A DNA stretch of 64,000 nt from an uncultured Paracoccaceae bacterium (GCA_947503935.1 CANNFR010000007.1:186001-250000), one strand, 5' to 3'. Shown: positions 8,761 through 18,542, counted from the stretch's first letter. The notes: generated from the sequence alone by a model not told the origin. Numbers and translations are program-made.

Positions 8761-10554
8761 ATGAAAACCTGGATCATTCCGCCCATTCTGGCTTGCTGTC
8801 TGGCCCTGCCGGCCATCGCGCAGGAGGCCGCCGATACCGTAGCGCCCGAGGGCGAGACGGCGGCACCAGCGGCGTTTGAGGGCCTGTCGGACGCCACCAG
8901 AAACGCGCTGGAGGCAAAGGCCGCTGGCGTACCGGTCGAGGCGGAGAATTGGATGGTCGCCGCCGCGAACCCGTTAGCGGTTGAGGCGGGCGCTCGGGTG
9001 TTGCGCGAGGGCGGGTCGGCCGCTGACGCGATGGTCGCCGTGCAGGCCGTTCTGGGCCTGGTTGAGCCGCAATCCTCGGGCCTTGGCGGCGGCGCGTTTC
9101 TGGTCTGGTATGACGCCGCAACCGGCGAGGTGACCACGCTGGACGGCCGTGAGACGGCGCCACTGGATGTCACGCCGACGCTGTTTCAGGACGAGAATGG
9201 CGAACCTTTGCCCTTCTTCGATGCGGTTGTCGGTGGGTTGTCGGTCGGTACGCCGGGCACGCCCAAGCTGATGGAAGAGGCGCATCGCCGCTGGGGCCGA
9301 GCCAATTGGGGCGGGCTCTTTGACGATGCGATTGCGCTGGCTGAAGACGGGTTCGCCGTCTCGCCCCGTCTGGCGACCATGGTCGCGCGCGGTGAGGAGC
9401 GGCTGACGCGTTTTCCCGCAACTGCCGAGTACTTCTTTCCCGGCGGCACCGCCATCGCGGCGGGCGATACGCTGACGAACGCGGCCTATGCCGAGACGCT
9501 GCGCGCCATCGCCGAACGCGGAACCAGCGCGTTCTATACTGGCCGGATCGCGGAAGAGATCGTGGCCGCCGTGCGCGGGGCCGAGGGCAACCCCGGCCGC
9601 CTGTCGACACTGGATCTGGCGCTTTACCGCGTGGTCGAACGGGCGCCCGTCTGCGTGGAATATCGGGCCCATGATGTCTGCGGCATGGGGCCGCCCTCAT
9701 CGGGGGCGCTGACCGTGGGACAGATCCTCGGCATGCTGGGCAGCTACGATCTGGCAGAGCTTGGGCCGCAAAGCGCCGAGGCCTGGCGGCTGATCGGCGA
9801 CGCCTCGCGTTTGGCCTTCGCTGATCGGGGCCGCTACATGGCCGACAGCGATTTCGTGCCAATGCCGACCGAGGGGCTGGTGGCGCCTGAATATCTGGCG
9901 GAACGCGCGGCGCTGCTGGCGGGCGACGATGCCCTGCCCGAGGTGGCCCCCGGCAACCCCGAATGGGACCATGCCCAGCTTTGGGCCGATGATGTCAGCA
10001 TCGAGTTTCCGTCGACCTCGCATATCTCGATCGTCGATTCCGAGGGCAACGCCTTGTCGATGACCACGACCATCGAGAACGGCTTTGGCTCACGCCTGAT
10101 GGCGGCGGGATTTCTGTTGAACAATGAGTTGACCGATTTCTCCTTCCGCACCCATGCCGATGGCGTGCCGATCGCCAACCGGATCGAACCGGGCAAACGC
10201 CCCCGGTCATCGATGTCACCGACCATTGTTCTGCGCGATGGCGCGCCTGTGCTGGTGGTGGGCAGCCCCGGGGGCAGCCGGATCATCGGTTACGTGGCCA
10301 AGACCATCATCGGGCATCTGGATTGGGAGATGAGCGTGCAGGAGGCCGTGTCGATGCCGCATCTGGTGAACCGCTTCGGCACCTATGACCTTGAGGACGG
10401 CACTGGCGCCACCGATCTGGCCGAGCCGCTGACGGCGCTGGGCTACGAGGTGAACCTGCGTGATCTGACCTCGGGCCTGCATGCAATCTCAATCGGCGAG
10501 ACTCTCCTGGGCGGTGCCGACCCGCGGCGCGAGGGGATCGCGCTGGGCGAATGA
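8761..10554 (+). CDS. ggt: Gamma-glutamyltransferase
   Basis: 597 residues. A signal peptide (residues 1 to about 20, ending A-I-A-Q) sends it to the periplasm. The N-terminal-nucleophile motif is T419-S-H-I-S-I-V-D, aligned with the T-T-H-x-S of characterised GGTs; Thr419 would be the residue exposed by autoprocessing into large and small subunits. R-E-T-A-P near 137 and the late G-S-P-G-G-S-R are the substrate-binding loops. It hydrolyses or transfers the gamma-glutamyl group of glutathione. The ATG at 8761 has GGGGAG upstream and begins the signal peptide. Confidence 0.92.
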   Translation: MKTWIIPPILACCLALPAIAQEAADTVAPEGETAAPAAFEGLSDATRNALEAKAAGVPVEAENWMVAAANPLAVEAGARVLREGGSAADAMVAVQAVLGLVEPQSSGLGGGAFLVWYDAATGEVTTLDGRETAPLDVTPTLFQDENGEPLPFFDAVVGGLSVGTPGTPKLMEEAHRRWGRANWGGLFDDAIALAEDGFAVSPRLATMVARGEERLTRFPATAEYFFPGGTAIAAGDTLTNAAYAETLRAIAERGTSAFYTGRIAEEIVAAVRGAEGNPGRLSTLDLALYRVVERAPVCVEYRAHDVCGMGPPSSGALTVGQILGMLGSYDLAELGPQSAEAWRLIGDASRLAFADRGRYMADSDFVPMPTEGLVAPEYLAERAALLAGDDALPEVAPGNPEWDHAQLWADDVSIEFPSTSHISIVDSEGNALSMTTTIENGFGSRLMAAGFLLNNELTDFSFRTHADGVPIANRIEPGKRPRSSMSPTIVLRDGAPVLVVGSPGGSRIIGYVAKTIIGHLDWEMSVQEAVSMPHLVNRFGTYDLEDGTGATDLAEPLTALGYEVNLRDLTSGLHAISIGETLLGGADPRREGIALGE

Positions 10555-10561
10555 TATCTGG

Positions 10562-10582
10562 CCGCCGGGGCGACCCCGGCGG
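10562..10582. terminator. Hairpin between the convergent ggt and alkB genes
   Basis: A perfect 9-bp stem, CCGCCGGGG/CCCCGGCGG with loop CGA, fills nearly the whole 28-nt gap between the two stop codons. There is no T-run on either side, so it may act as a bidirectional RNA-stabilising hairpin rather than a classical intrinsic terminator. Confidence 0.55.
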
Positions 10583-11722
10583 TCACGCCCCGCGCGGCAG
10601 GGGCAACTCGGCCTTGTTATAGGGCTGCCAATCGGTGATCTCGGGATAGTAGCGCCTGCGCCAATCGCGCACGCGCGGGTTCATCCGACGGCGCCAGAGC
10701 GGCGGGATCATCGCCATGATCGTCATCATCGGATAGCCGTAAGGCAGGTTCGGGGCCTCATCCTCGCCATAGGTTTGCAGCAGCGGAAAGCGCCGGTCGG
10801 GCTTGTAATGATGGTCGGAATGGCGCTGAAGGTTGATCAGCAGCCAGTTCGAGGCGCGCTGCGCGGCGTTCCAGGAATGGCGCGGCAGGACATGTTCGTA
10901 CTTGCCGTCGCCCAGATGCTTTCGCGTCAGGCCGTAATGTTCGATGTAATTGACCAGCTCCAGCTGCCAGATCGCGGTGCCTGCCTGCACGAGGAACAGC
11001 CCGAGGCCGGCCCATCCACCGATGGCGAAAGCCAGCGCCAGCATGGCAAGCTGCAGGATGGCGTAGCGCCAGAACGGATTGGCCCGTGCGGTGACGGGCA
11101 AGTTCTTGCGTGCCAGAAGTGCTTTTTCCGCCTTCCAGGCCGAGGTGAGGCATTGCCAGAGAACACGCGGATAATAGCGGTGGAAGCCTTCGTTATAGCG
11201 CGCCGTCACCGGGTCGCGCGGGGTGCCGACATAGAGGTGATGCACCCGCAAATGTTCGGACCGGAAATGGGAATAGAGCACGGTGGCCAGAAGGAGGTCG
11301 GCCAGCCAACGCTCAAGCCGGTTTTTCTGGTGCATCAGCTCATGGCTATAATTGATGCCGATCGTGCCCCCGATCACGCCGACACCGAAGAAAAGCCCGA
11401 TCTTCTCGAGGCTATTCAGATGGGCAGCCCGCGTGACATACCAGATCAACCCGAACTGTAGGGCGAACTGCACCGGAAACCAGATGATCGTGATCAGGCG
11501 ATACCAGAAAAGGCCCTCTTCGGGCGTCTCAAGATCGGGGTTTTCAAGGTTCAGGCCGGTCAGGGCGTCCAGGAGGATAAAGAGGCCCCAGGCCGTCAGC
11601 GGCACCAGCAGAATGAAAAGCCCGCCCTGAACGGCACCCAGAATGGCCAGCGGTACAAGGCCAAGCGACGCCCAGAAGGGCAGAGCATTTCGGAAACGAA
11701 CAACTTGTGACGCGGGAATCAT
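10583..11722 (-). CDS. alkB: Alkane 1-monooxygenase
   Basis: 379 residues. All the di-iron histidine boxes of membrane alkane hydroxylases are present: H-E-L-M-H (127-131), E-H-L-R-V-H-H (156-162), N-Y-I-E-H-Y-G-L (258-265) and L-Q-R-H-S-D-H-H (298-305). Several hydrophobic helices lie before and between the boxes. It hydroxylates the terminal carbon of alkanes or fatty-acid-like chains at the inner membrane, using rubredoxin or ferredoxin electrons; no rubredoxin gene lies adjacent. It stands alone on the minus strand. Confidence 0.93.
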   Translation of the reverse strand: MIPASQVVRFRNALPFWASLGLVPLAILGAVQGGLFILLVPLTAWGLFILLDALTGLNLENPDLETPEEGLFWYRLITIIWFPVQFALQFGLIWYVTRAAHLNSLEKIGLFFGVGVIGGTIGINYSHELMHQKNRLERWLADLLLATVLYSHFRSEHLRVHHLYVGTPRDPVTARYNEGFHRYYPRVLWQCLTSAWKAEKALLARKNLPVTARANPFWRYAILQLAMLALAFAIGGWAGLGLFLVQAGTAIWQLELVNYIEHYGLTRKHLGDGKYEHVLPRHSWNAAQRASNWLLINLQRHSDHHYKPDRRFPLLQTYGEDEAPNLPYGYPMMTIMAMIPPLWRRRMNPRVRDWRRRYYPEITDWQPYNKAELPLPRGA

Positions 11723-11773
11723 GAAACCACTCCGATCAGGTGAAGTGAACTATACGGTGCGGTGCAGTTTATC

Positions 11774-12814
11774 TCAATCATCCAGGCTGTCGCGGGCCAG
11801 ATTGTAAGCCTTGCGCATGACAGTCGGCAGGTCGGAGGGGCGGAATTGGTCGGATGGCAGAAAAGCGCCGCGCTCTGGCGTGGCCCCGGGCCCCACAAGC
11901 GCGGTATGCACCGCCAGATGCAGGTGGAAGTGGGTGAAGGTGTGGCGAACCTCGGCGCCCAGCGGCTGCCAGTCAGCCGTCAGGGGCGGGGCGGGTTGCG
12001 GCGCGTCGGACCAATCCGATCCGGGCCAGCCCAGCATGCCGCCCAGAAGGCCTTTTTCGGGCCGACGCTCAAGCAGCCAGGCGCCATCGGCGCGCCGGGC
12101 GAGGTAGATGTGACCCCTGCGGGTGGGCTTTTCGGCCTCGGGCGATTTGCGCGGCAGATCGGCGGCGATACCCTCTGCGCGCGCCCGGCACGGTTCGCGC
12201 CAGGGGCAAATCCCGCAGGCCGGATTGCGCGGTGTGCAGATCGTGGCGCCAAGGTCCATCACCGCCTGGGCATAATCGCCGGGGCGCTTTTGCGGCGTCA
12301 GGCGGGCGGCCAGCGTAGTCAGCTCGGGCTTGGCGGCGGGCAGGGGCGTCTGAACGGCATGGAGGCGCGCCATGACCCGTTCGACATTGCCATCGACCAC
12401 CGTCTCTGGCCGGTTGAACGCGATCGAGGCGATGGCGGCGGCGGTATAGGGGCCGATGCCGGGCAGGGCGCGCAGCCCGTCGGCTGTGTCAGGAAACCGG
12501 CCGTCATGCTCGTCCGCCACCACGCGCGCGCATTTCAACAGGTTGCGCGCGCGGGCGTAATAGCCAAGGCCTGCCCATTCGCCCATCACATCGGCGTCGT
12601 CGGCAGCGGCCAGCGCCGCGACATCCGGCCATCGGGCCATGAAGCGGCGGAAGTAATCGCGTACCGCAGCCACGGTGGTTTGCTGCAACATCACCTCGGA
12701 CAGCCAGACCGCGTAAGGGTCGGGCCGTTGACCGCCCATGCGATCCTGCGGCGAGACGCGCCATGGCATCACGCGGGCATGGGCGTCATACCAGTCCAGC
12801 AAAGCGGCGCTCAT
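11774..12814 (-). CDS. mutY: A/G-specific adenine DNA glycosylase
   Basis: 346 residues. Visible are the helix-hairpin-helix and glycine loop L-P-G-I-G-P-Y (117-123), the catalytic Asp141 in V-V-D-G-N-V, Glu40 in S-E-V-M-L-Q-Q-T, and the 4Fe-4S motif C-x6-C-x2-C-x5-C (Cys193, 200, 203, 209). A C-terminal NUDIX-like domain follows, as expected for recognising 8-oxoG. It removes adenine opposite 8-oxoguanine. The start is ATG 12814; a TTG at 12829 in frame is possible. Divergent from the DciA-like gene. Confidence 0.93.
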   Translation of the reverse strand: MSAALLDWYDAHARVMPWRVSPQDRMGGQRPDPYAVWLSEVMLQQTTVAAVRDYFRRFMARWPDVAALAAADDADVMGEWAGLGYYARARNLLKCARVVADEHDGRFPDTADGLRALPGIGPYTAAAIASIAFNRPETVVDGNVERVMARLHAVQTPLPAAKPELTTLAARLTPQKRPGDYAQAVMDLGATICTPRNPACGICPWREPCRARAEGIAADLPRKSPEAEKPTRRGHIYLARRADGAWLLERRPEKGLLGGMLGWPGSDWSDAPQPAPPLTADWQPLGAEVRHTFTHFHLHLAVHTALVGPGATPERGAFLPSDQFRPSDLPTVMRKAYNLARDSLDD

Positions 12815-12912
12815 CTGCTCGTCACGCAATGTTTATGATTCCTTAAACGTTTCGGCTTTCGCGGGCGGGCATGTCGGCTACAATAGAGACCGACCAAGGA
12901 CAAGGACAGTCG

Positions 12913-13425
12913 ATGACGGCCAAGTCTGGCACACGACCTGAACGGCGGCGGCGCGGGTTCGAACGCGCCTCTGGCCTGCTGGCCGAGCGGATTCGCAAGG
13001 CGGGCGAGGGCCGCGGTTTTGCCGTGGCGCGCCTTCTGACCCATTGGGCCGAGATCGTGGGCGCCGAGACGGCGGCGATGGCGCGGCCGGTCAAGGTGTC
13101 CTACGGGCGCGACGGCTTCGGCGCGACGCTCAGCCTGCTGACGACCGGGTCGCAAGCGCCGCTCTTGCAGATGCGCCTGCCCGAGATTCGCGAGAAGGTG
13201 AATGCCTGCTACGGCTATGCCGCGATCGCCCATGTGCGCATTACGCAGACGGCGCCGACCGGCTTTGCCGAAGGCCAGGCCGAATTCACCCCTGCGCCCA
13301 AAGTGCCTCAGGCGCCGCCCCCCGAAGCGCGACAAAAGGCGCGCGCCGCCGCGGATGCTGTGGCCGACCCCGGCTTGCGCGAGGCGCTGGAAAAGCTCGG
13401 CCAGAACGTATTGTCGAAAACCTGA
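12913..13425 (+). CDS. DUF721 / DciA-like protein
   Basis: 170 residues. The N-terminal region (R-R-G-F-E-R-A-S-G-L-L, then a W-x-E-I-V-G segment) matches the DUF721 domain, a relative of the helicase-loading factor DciA. The C-terminal third is Ala/Pro-rich with a terminal amphipathic helix. A role in DnaB loading is inferred from the family only. I take ATG 12913 (with an AAGGACAAGGAC stretch upstream) over 12871 because homology seems to begin there. The DsbA-like gene follows after about 20 nt, likely co-transcribed. Confidence 0.75.
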   Translation: MTAKSGTRPERRRRGFERASGLLAERIRKAGEGRGFAVARLLTHWAEIVGAETAAMARPVKVSYGRDGFGATLSLLTTGSQAPLLQMRLPEIREKVNACYGYAAIAHVRITQTAPTGFAEGQAEFTPAPKVPQAPPPEARQKARAAADAVADPGLREALEKLGQNVLSKT

Positions 13426-13447
13426 AAAACGGAAAGATGAGGCAGCG

Positions 13448-14098
13448 ATGCATAGACGAACCTTCCTTGCAGCCCCGGCCCTTGCATTGATCGCAGGCGC
13501 GGGCTGGTACGCCCTCCAGGGCCCACAGGCCGCAATGCCGTTCGCGGCCCATGCGCAGGAGGTCGATACCTCGGTCGTGCAGGACATGACGCTGGGCAGC
13601 GCGGATGCGCCCGTGACTGTGATCGAATATGCGTCCTTCACCTGCCCGCATTGCGCTAGTTTCCACGCAAACACGTTCGAGCAGATCAAGGAAAACTACA
13701 TCGATACCGGCAAGGTCCGGTTCATACATCGCGAGGTCTATTTCGACCGCTTCGGCCTCTGGGCCGGTATGGTCGCGCGGTGCGGCGACGGGCAGCGCTA
13801 TTTCGGGATCGCCGACATGATCTACGAAAAGCAGGCCGAGTGGACTGCTGGCGGCGACCCCGCCACCATCGCCAGCAACCTGCGCACCATTGGCAAAACC
13901 GCGGGCCTCAGTGATGAGCAGCTCGATGCCTGCATGGCCGATGGCGACATGGCTCAGGCGATGGTTGCCGTTTATCAGGAGAACGCGACGCGCGACGATA
14001 TCCAGGGAACACCGTCCTTCATCATCGACGGCCAGAAGTATTCCAACATGTCCTATGCCGAATTCGCGAGCGTGCTTGACGAAAAGCTGGGCGAATGA
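13448..14098 (+). CDS. DsbA family periplasmic thiol:disulfide oxidoreductase
   Basis: 216 residues with an N-terminal export signal (basic M-H-R-R-T-F start, hydrophobic 7-20, A-H-A near 36) and a thioredoxin fold holding C-P-H-C at Cys66-Cys69. The cis-proline loop is G-T-P-S-F. The family introduces or shuffles disulfides in the periplasm; members in this group with an R-R-x-F start are often called DsbA-like BdbD types. Its gene follows the DUF721 gene and ends at an intrinsic terminator. Confidence 0.85.
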   Translation: MHRRTFLAAPALALIAGAGWYALQGPQAAMPFAAHAQEVDTSVVQDMTLGSADAPVTVIEYASFTCPHCASFHANTFEQIKENYIDTGKVRFIHREVYFDRFGLWAGMVARCGDGQRYFGIADMIYEKQAEWTAGGDPATIASNLRTIGKTAGLSDEQLDACMADGDMAQAMVAVYQENATRDDIQGTPSFIIDGQKYSNMSYAEFASVLDEKLGE

Positions 14099-14141
14099 TG
14101 GCAAAAAGCCTCTAAGCCCCTGGTGTTTTCAAAGAGAAGTC

Positions 14142-14170
14142 AGGCCGGCCAATGGGCTGGCCTTTTCCTT
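14142..14170 (+). terminator. Intrinsic terminator after the dsbA-like gene
   Basis: AGGCCGGCC and GGCTGGCCT form a 9-bp stem with one G-T pair around a short loop, followed by a T-rich tail (TTTTCCTTTT). It lies 44 nt past the stop codon on the coding strand. Confidence 0.8.
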
Positions 14171-14314
14171 TTCAGCCCGAGGCCGGAACGCTTCCGAAAA
14201 TCGGCAGGTAGGCATTTCCTGACTAACAATCGGTCCTTCCGACCCGCTAGAGTGCTGCAGGCGCCCAAAGCAAAGATACCTCGGCGTCAGATATGGATCA
14301 GCAGGAAGACTGAG

Positions 14315-15115
14315 ATGAATACGCTTGAAACTCTTTTCCCGAACCGCCCTTTGCGTGTTCTACGCAGTGGCAACGGCCAATTCTGGCCCTTCGTCGGCAT
14401 GCTTTTCAGCCTGGCGCTGACGCTGGGGTTCCTGGCTTGGCAAGTCCCGACATTCGTGCGCGATTACCAGATCAGCCAGAGCTACATGATCGCCCCCGAT
14501 GGCGAGATGCTTGGCGGATATTGCCGGTCGCGGATGGCGATTGCCGCGCAATGCAGCGTTCAGATCGCTTATGATGACGCCGGCACCCGGCGTAACGAAG
14601 ACGTCGGTATCATGTTCTTGTCCTTCGATGCGGGCAGCGATTACTACGTCGATGTCGTGCGCTCCACCACCGATCCCGCGCAGGTCACGATCTCGCTGGC
14701 GGTCGAAAAATTCTGGAACCGCGTGGCCCTCAGCGGTCTGATCACCGCCCTTCTCGTGTTTCTGACCTATGGCGGGCTCAAGGCTTTTCTGCGGGGTCGG
14801 GCCAGCGCCAAAGCCTTGCGCGAACCGGCGCGACTGACGCCGATGGCCGCGACATTGGTCCAACAGGCCTCCGGCAGTTTTCTGGGTGCGGGCGTGTCGT
14901 TCCAATACGTCACACCCGAGGGCAAAACCCGCAAGGTCGGCGGTTGGCTGAAGCGCAAGGAGCAGCCGTTATTCCTGCCCGACGGATCTGTCCTCGTGGC
15001 GATGCCTGAGGGCGGCAAGACGCCGGTTCTGCTTGACGAGGGGCTGCAGCGCGTCGATCTGACCGAGGCTGAACGGGCCGAGATTTTCGCCAAGATCGAC
15101 GCGATGCCCGCCTGA
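14315..15115 (+). CDS. Uncharacterised membrane protein with two transmembrane segments
   Basis: 266 residues; no family recognised. There is a hydrophobic helix at about 24-48 (W-P-F-V-G-M-L-F...) and another at about 134-155, framing a ~85-residue loop with two Cys (70 and 80) that is probably periplasmic. A soluble C-terminal domain of about 100 residues follows, with a charged end. The topology resembles DUF3592-type proteins, but I cannot confirm that. AGGAAGACTGAG precedes ATG 14315. It ends 8 nt before the convergent lpxK stop. Confidence 0.65.
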   Translation: MNTLETLFPNRPLRVLRSGNGQFWPFVGMLFSLALTLGFLAWQVPTFVRDYQISQSYMIAPDGEMLGGYCRSRMAIAAQCSVQIAYDDAGTRRNEDVGIMFLSFDAGSDYYVDVVRSTTDPAQVTISLAVEKFWNRVALSGLITALLVFLTYGGLKAFLRGRASAKALREPARLTPMAATLVQQASGSFLGAGVSFQYVTPEGKTRKVGGWLKRKEQPLFLPDGSVLVAMPEGGKTPVLLDEGLQRVDLTEAERAEIFAKIDAMPA

Positions 15116-15123
15116 TCAGCGGA

Positions 15124-16125
15124 TCACGACGGGGTCGTTGGAAAGAGGTCTGCCAGCGCCGCGTCGAGTGGCCCCCAATCGTCGATTTCAAGGCGTACGG
15201 GGAACGTCAGAACCTTCGGGCGAAATGCGGGTGGCAGGCGCGCCGCATCCTTTTCGGTCGTGACCAATTGCGCGCCTGACATCTTCGCCTCAGCCTCCAG
15301 CCTGAGAAGCAGGGTGTCACTCAGCGCCTGGTGATCGGCCAATGGCAGGGCGCGTACGATGTGGGCGCCCTCAGACCGGAGACTTGCAAAGAACTTTTCG
15401 GGATGGCCGATCCCCGCAAAGGCGATGACGCGGGTTTCGGCCCAATCCATCCCCATTTTCAGCGGCTTCAGCGATCCCGTCAGATGCGGGATCGCAATGG
15501 CGGGTCCCCATCTATCGGCAAAGGAGGCCTGTGCCGTTTCCGGTCCGATTGACAGGATCAGGTCAGCCCGCGCAAGGCCGGTGCTGACCGGCTCGCGCAG
15601 GGGGCCTGCGGGGAGGCATCGGCCATTGCCGAAGCCGATATGTGCATCGACAACAATGATAGAGAGGTTCTTGCTGAGGGCCGGATTTTGAAAGCCATCG
15701 TCCAGCAGAATTACCTGCGCCCCGGCGGCAATCGCGGCCTCGGCGCCCGCGGCTCTGTCCTTGGCCACCCAGGTGGGGGTGAATGCCGATAGCAAAAGCG
15801 GCTCGTCGCCCACATCCCGCGCGCGATGTCGGCGCTCCTCCACACGCAGGGGCCCAGTTTCCGTGCCGCCATACCCGCGTGAGACGACATGCGCCGCAAC
15901 CCCCCGCTCCGCCAGCCTAAGCGCCAGCGCTATCACCGTAGGCGTCTTGCCGGTCCCCCCGGCATTGAGGTTCCCAACGCAGATCACGGGGGCGTCTACG
16001 CGCTTGCCCGTATTGGCAACGCGGCGCGCCGTCGCCCTGGCATAGAGCGACCCCAGTGGGGTCAATGCACGCGCTTGCAATGAAGGTCGGTCGGGCGGTG
16101 TGAACCAAAACGCCGGTGGGCGCAT
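15124..16125 (-). CDS. lpxK: Tetraacyldisaccharide 4'-kinase
   Basis: 333 residues, normal LpxK length. The Walker A motif [12 protein letters not shown] (51-62) is the LpxK signature, and D-D-G-F-Q-N follows near 140. The enzyme phosphorylates the 4' position of the lipid A disaccharide at the inner membrane. Its start overlaps the waaA stop by one base (TGATG), so the two are translationally coupled. DUF4170-waaA-lpxK is a conserved alphaproteobacterial arrangement. Confidence 0.93.
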   Translation of the reverse strand: MRPPAFWFTPPDRPSLQARALTPLGSLYARATARRVANTGKRVDAPVICVGNLNAGGTGKTPTVIALALRLAERGVAAHVVSRGYGGTETGPLRVEERRHRARDVGDEPLLLSAFTPTWVAKDRAAGAEAAIAAGAQVILLDDGFQNPALSKNLSIIVVDAHIGFGNGRCLPAGPLREPVSTGLARADLILSIGPETAQASFADRWGPAIAIPHLTGSLKPLKMGMDWAETRVIAFAGIGHPEKFFASLRSEGAHIVRALPLADHQALSDTLLLRLEAEAKMSGAQLVTTEKDAARLPPAFRPKVLTFPVRLEIDDWGPLDAALADLFPTTPS

Positions 16126-17411
16126 CAGCCTGCTGCCCGTTTGGCCAGGCCATCGGCCACAAGGGCCAGGACACGCTCGTTCATATCCGCGCCGCCGGTT
16201 GAGATACGCCAGGCGGCATGCGCCATGGTCGCCGCCTTGTCGGGGGAGAGCAGCTCGGAAAGGGCCGCCCCCAGAGAATCGGCATCGGTCGTGCCCCGTG
16301 CGGCATGTGCCGACCAGAACCGGCCATAGACCGCCTTGTTACGTCCCAGCATCGGGCCATGCAGGATGGCCGACCCCAGGGCCGCGGGCTCAAGCGGTGA
16401 CCGACCGCCGTCTTCGTCCGGGTCCATGGTCCCGCCCATGAACGTGATAGGGGCAAGGCGATACCACAGGCCAAGCTCACCCTCGCTATCGGCAACAAAG
16501 ACCTCGGTCGAGGCATCGGGTTCGCCCTCAACCGACCTGCGCGCAACGGTCAATCCCTGCGCCGCCAGCCGATTGGCCAGCTCGGGCCCCCGGTTGGGAT
16601 CAGCCGGCACGAGGATAAGGAGCAATTTGTGGGCCTGACGCACTGCCTTTTGGTGCGCGGCAATGACAATCTCTTCCTCGGCTTCGGTCACCGAATTGGC
16701 CAGCCAGACGGGCCGCGCTTTCAGGATGGCTCCGATCGCGTCACGCTCACGCAGATTGTAGGGCAAGGTTGCGGCCTCTTCTTCCAAAGGGCCTGCGACG
16801 ACAATCGCGTCGGGATCAGCGCCCGCCTCAGCCAATTCCTCGGCGGCCGCGTCGTCGGTTGCGAGAATTGTCTCGAAGCCCCTCAGTGTTGCGCGCGCCA
16901 ACCCGCTCCAGCCCTTCCAGCCGCGGATGGCATCAGGGGCACCCGCCGCATCGACCAGATGCAGCATCGTGCCCCTGCTGACCGCCTCGTGGATCAGCGC
17001 AGGGCGCAAGGACGTCCCGGCCCAGAGTGCGATATCCGGGCGCCAATGATCGAGAAAAGCACGCACTGGCGCGGAGGCCTCATGCGGCACGTATTGATGG
17101 ATCACGTACGGTGGCAGATCGGTGTCGAGCGTAAGGCTGGCATCCGTTGTCAGCAGAAACGAAGCGTCGGGATGGCTGTCGGCAATGCGCTCGGCCAGGT
17201 CCAGCAGAGGCTTTTCCTGAACCACCGCGCAGGCGTGAAGCCAGATCAGCCGACCGTCCGGCCGCCGCTGGCTCGGTTGGCCCAGGCGTTCGGAGAGCCG
17301 AGCAGCCTCGGCGCCGCCGCGCGCGATCTCGCCGGCAATCCGCCGCCGTGCCGTTGAAGCCCCCAGAGCGGCGAGCGATAGATAGGCAACAAGACCCGGT
17401 GGGCGGGACAT
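16125..17411 (-). CDS. waaA: 3-deoxy-D-manno-octulosonic acid (KDO) transferase
   Basis: 428 residues. An N-terminal hydrophobic segment anchors the protein at the inner membrane. The glycosyltransferase-N domain shows the conserved W-L-H-A region near 58, but the usual G-E motif is C-A-V-V here. The C-terminal UDP-type fold has F-M-G-G-T-M and G-x-N-P-L-E-P-A-like (G-R-S-P-L-E-P-A) motifs. It attaches KDO to lipid IVA. The start at 17411 gives an M-S-R-P-P opening; lpxK follows with a 1-nt overlap. Confidence 0.9.
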   Translation of the reverse strand: MSRPPGLVAYLSLAALGASTARRRIAGEIARGGAEAARLSERLGQPSQRRPDGRLIWLHACAVVQEKPLLDLAERIADSHPDASFLLTTDASLTLDTDLPPYVIHQYVPHEASAPVRAFLDHWRPDIALWAGTSLRPALIHEAVSRGTMLHLVDAAGAPDAIRGWKGWSGLARATLRGFETILATDDAAAEELAEAGADPDAIVVAGPLEEEAATLPYNLRERDAIGAILKARPVWLANSVTEAEEEIVIAAHQKAVRQAHKLLLILVPADPNRGPELANRLAAQGLTVARRSVEGEPDASTEVFVADSEGELGLWYRLAPITFMGGTMDPDEDGGRSPLEPAALGSAILHGPMLGRNKAVYGRFWSAHAARGTTDADSLGAALSELLSPDKAATMAHAAWRISTGGADMNERVLALVADGLAKRAAG

Positions 17412-17433
17412 GGCGGTCACTGCGCGGCGCGTT

Positions 17434-17679
17434 TCAGGTGCCGAGCTCCTCTGTCGGGCTGGCAGGAGCCTCCTCATCGCGCAAACGGTGCAGGTGGGCG
17501 ATGAAATAGCGCATATGGGCGTCGTCCACCGTGCGCTGCGCCTCAGACTTCCAGGCCGCATAGGCCGAGGCGTAGTCGGGGAAAATTCCCACGACATGAA
17601 CGTCATCGACATTCTTGAAGGTGGTCGTGCTGGGGTCGATCAGCTCGCCGCCGAAGACAAGGTGCAGGCGCTGGGTCAT
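17434..17679 (-). CDS. DUF4170 domain-containing protein
   Basis: 81 residues, the typical size for DUF4170, a small protein encoded directly upstream of waaA in many alphaproteobacteria. Visible family features are the L-V-F-G-G-E-L start, the F-x-D-V-D-x-V-G-I-F-P-like core and A-W-x-x-x-A-Q-x-T-V-D-D-A, with an H-L-H-R-L helix. No catalytic residues are known. It probably belongs to the lipid A operon; function unassigned. Confidence 0.85.
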   Translation of the reverse strand: MTQRLHLVFGGELIDPSTTTFKNVDDVHVVGIFPDYASAYAAWKSEAQRTVDDAHMRYFIAHLHRLRDEEAPASPTEELGT

Positions 17680-17748
17680 GGGAGGGCTCCGTCACGCTTA
17701 AGGTTCGGCGGCAACCTACCGGAAGTGCGGGTGCGGTCAAGGATGGGA

Positions 17749-18402
17749 CTAGAACGGGCACTTCGACGAGAAGCTCAGGCCCTTGCCGCCATCCGGATGG
17801 CGCAGGCGCAGGCTTTCGGAATGCAGCATGAGCCGCGGGTAGGCCCGTGCAGGACCATCGGCATAAAACGGGTCGCCCAGAATCGGATGGCCGATCTCCT
17901 TCATATGGACGCGCAACTGGTGGCTGCGGCCGGTGCGCGGCATAAGGCGCAGGCGCGTGGTGCCATCGGCGTCGCGCCGCACCACACGCCAATCGGTCTG
18001 CGCCGCGCGGCCGTTTTCAAGATCGACCATCTGCCGCGGCCGGTTCGGCCAATCGACGATCAGTGGCAGATCAACGGTTCCGGTGTCGTCAGTCACACGC
18101 CCCCAGACCCGCGCGACGTATACCTTTTTGATCTGGCGTTTTTCGAATTGCAGGCCCAGATGGCGTTGCGCGCCGGTTGTCAGCGCGAAGACCATGATGC
18201 CCGATGTGTCCCTGTCGAGCCGGTGGACCAACAGCGCTTCCGGAAAAGCGCGCTGGACGCGGGTGATCAGACAGTCGGCCAGATGTGCGCCTTTGCCGGG
18301 AACCGAGAGAAGGCCCGCGGGTTTGTCGACCAGCAAAATCTCGTGGTCGCGATGAACGACGACCAGTGGTGCGTCTGGGGGGGCGTAGGTATCGGACGTC
18401 AT
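17749..18402 (-). CDS. rluA: RluA family pseudouridine synthase
   Basis: 217 residues, matching the short RluA type without an S4 domain. The catalytic motif H-R-L-D-R-D-T-S-G (Asp63 by position in the motif) is intact, preceded by V-D-K-P-A-G-L-L-S-V and followed by G-R-S-H-Q-L-R-V-H. RluA modifies U746 of 23S rRNA and U32 of several tRNAs. Its promoter side holds hairpin cluster B and the crtC 3' end, so this gene marks the left border of the photosynthesis block. Confidence 0.85.
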   Translation of the reverse strand: MTSDTYAPPDAPLVVVHRDHEILLVDKPAGLLSVPGKGAHLADCLITRVQRAFPEALLVHRLDRDTSGIMVFALTTGAQRHLGLQFEKRQIKKVYVARVWGRVTDDTGTVDLPLIVDWPNRPRQMVDLENGRAAQTDWRVVRRDADGTTRLRLMPRTGRSHQLRVHMKEIGHPILGDPFYADGPARAYPRLMLHSESLRLRHPDGGKGLSFSSKCPF

Positions 18403-18452
18403 TCCGGCGGCATATCGGAAACCACCTTGGGGTCAAGACCCGGCGGCGCTGC

Positions 18453-18542
18453 GATTTTTCTGCGAAAAATCAAACGAAATCTGCAACCGAGCCTGAATCT
18501 TCGCAGAAGATTCGCTTGTCATGGATTTTTCGCAGAAAAATT
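18453..18542. repeat. Hairpin cluster B: three TTC-TGC-GAA type hairpins
   Basis: GATTTTTC/GAAAAATC with loop TGC (18453-18471), GAATCTTC/GAAGATTC with loop GCA (18495-18513) and GATTTTTC/GAAAAATT with loop GCA (18524-18542, terminal G-T). The cluster lies between the crtC stop and the rluA start, at the edge of the photosynthesis genes. Confidence 0.85.
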
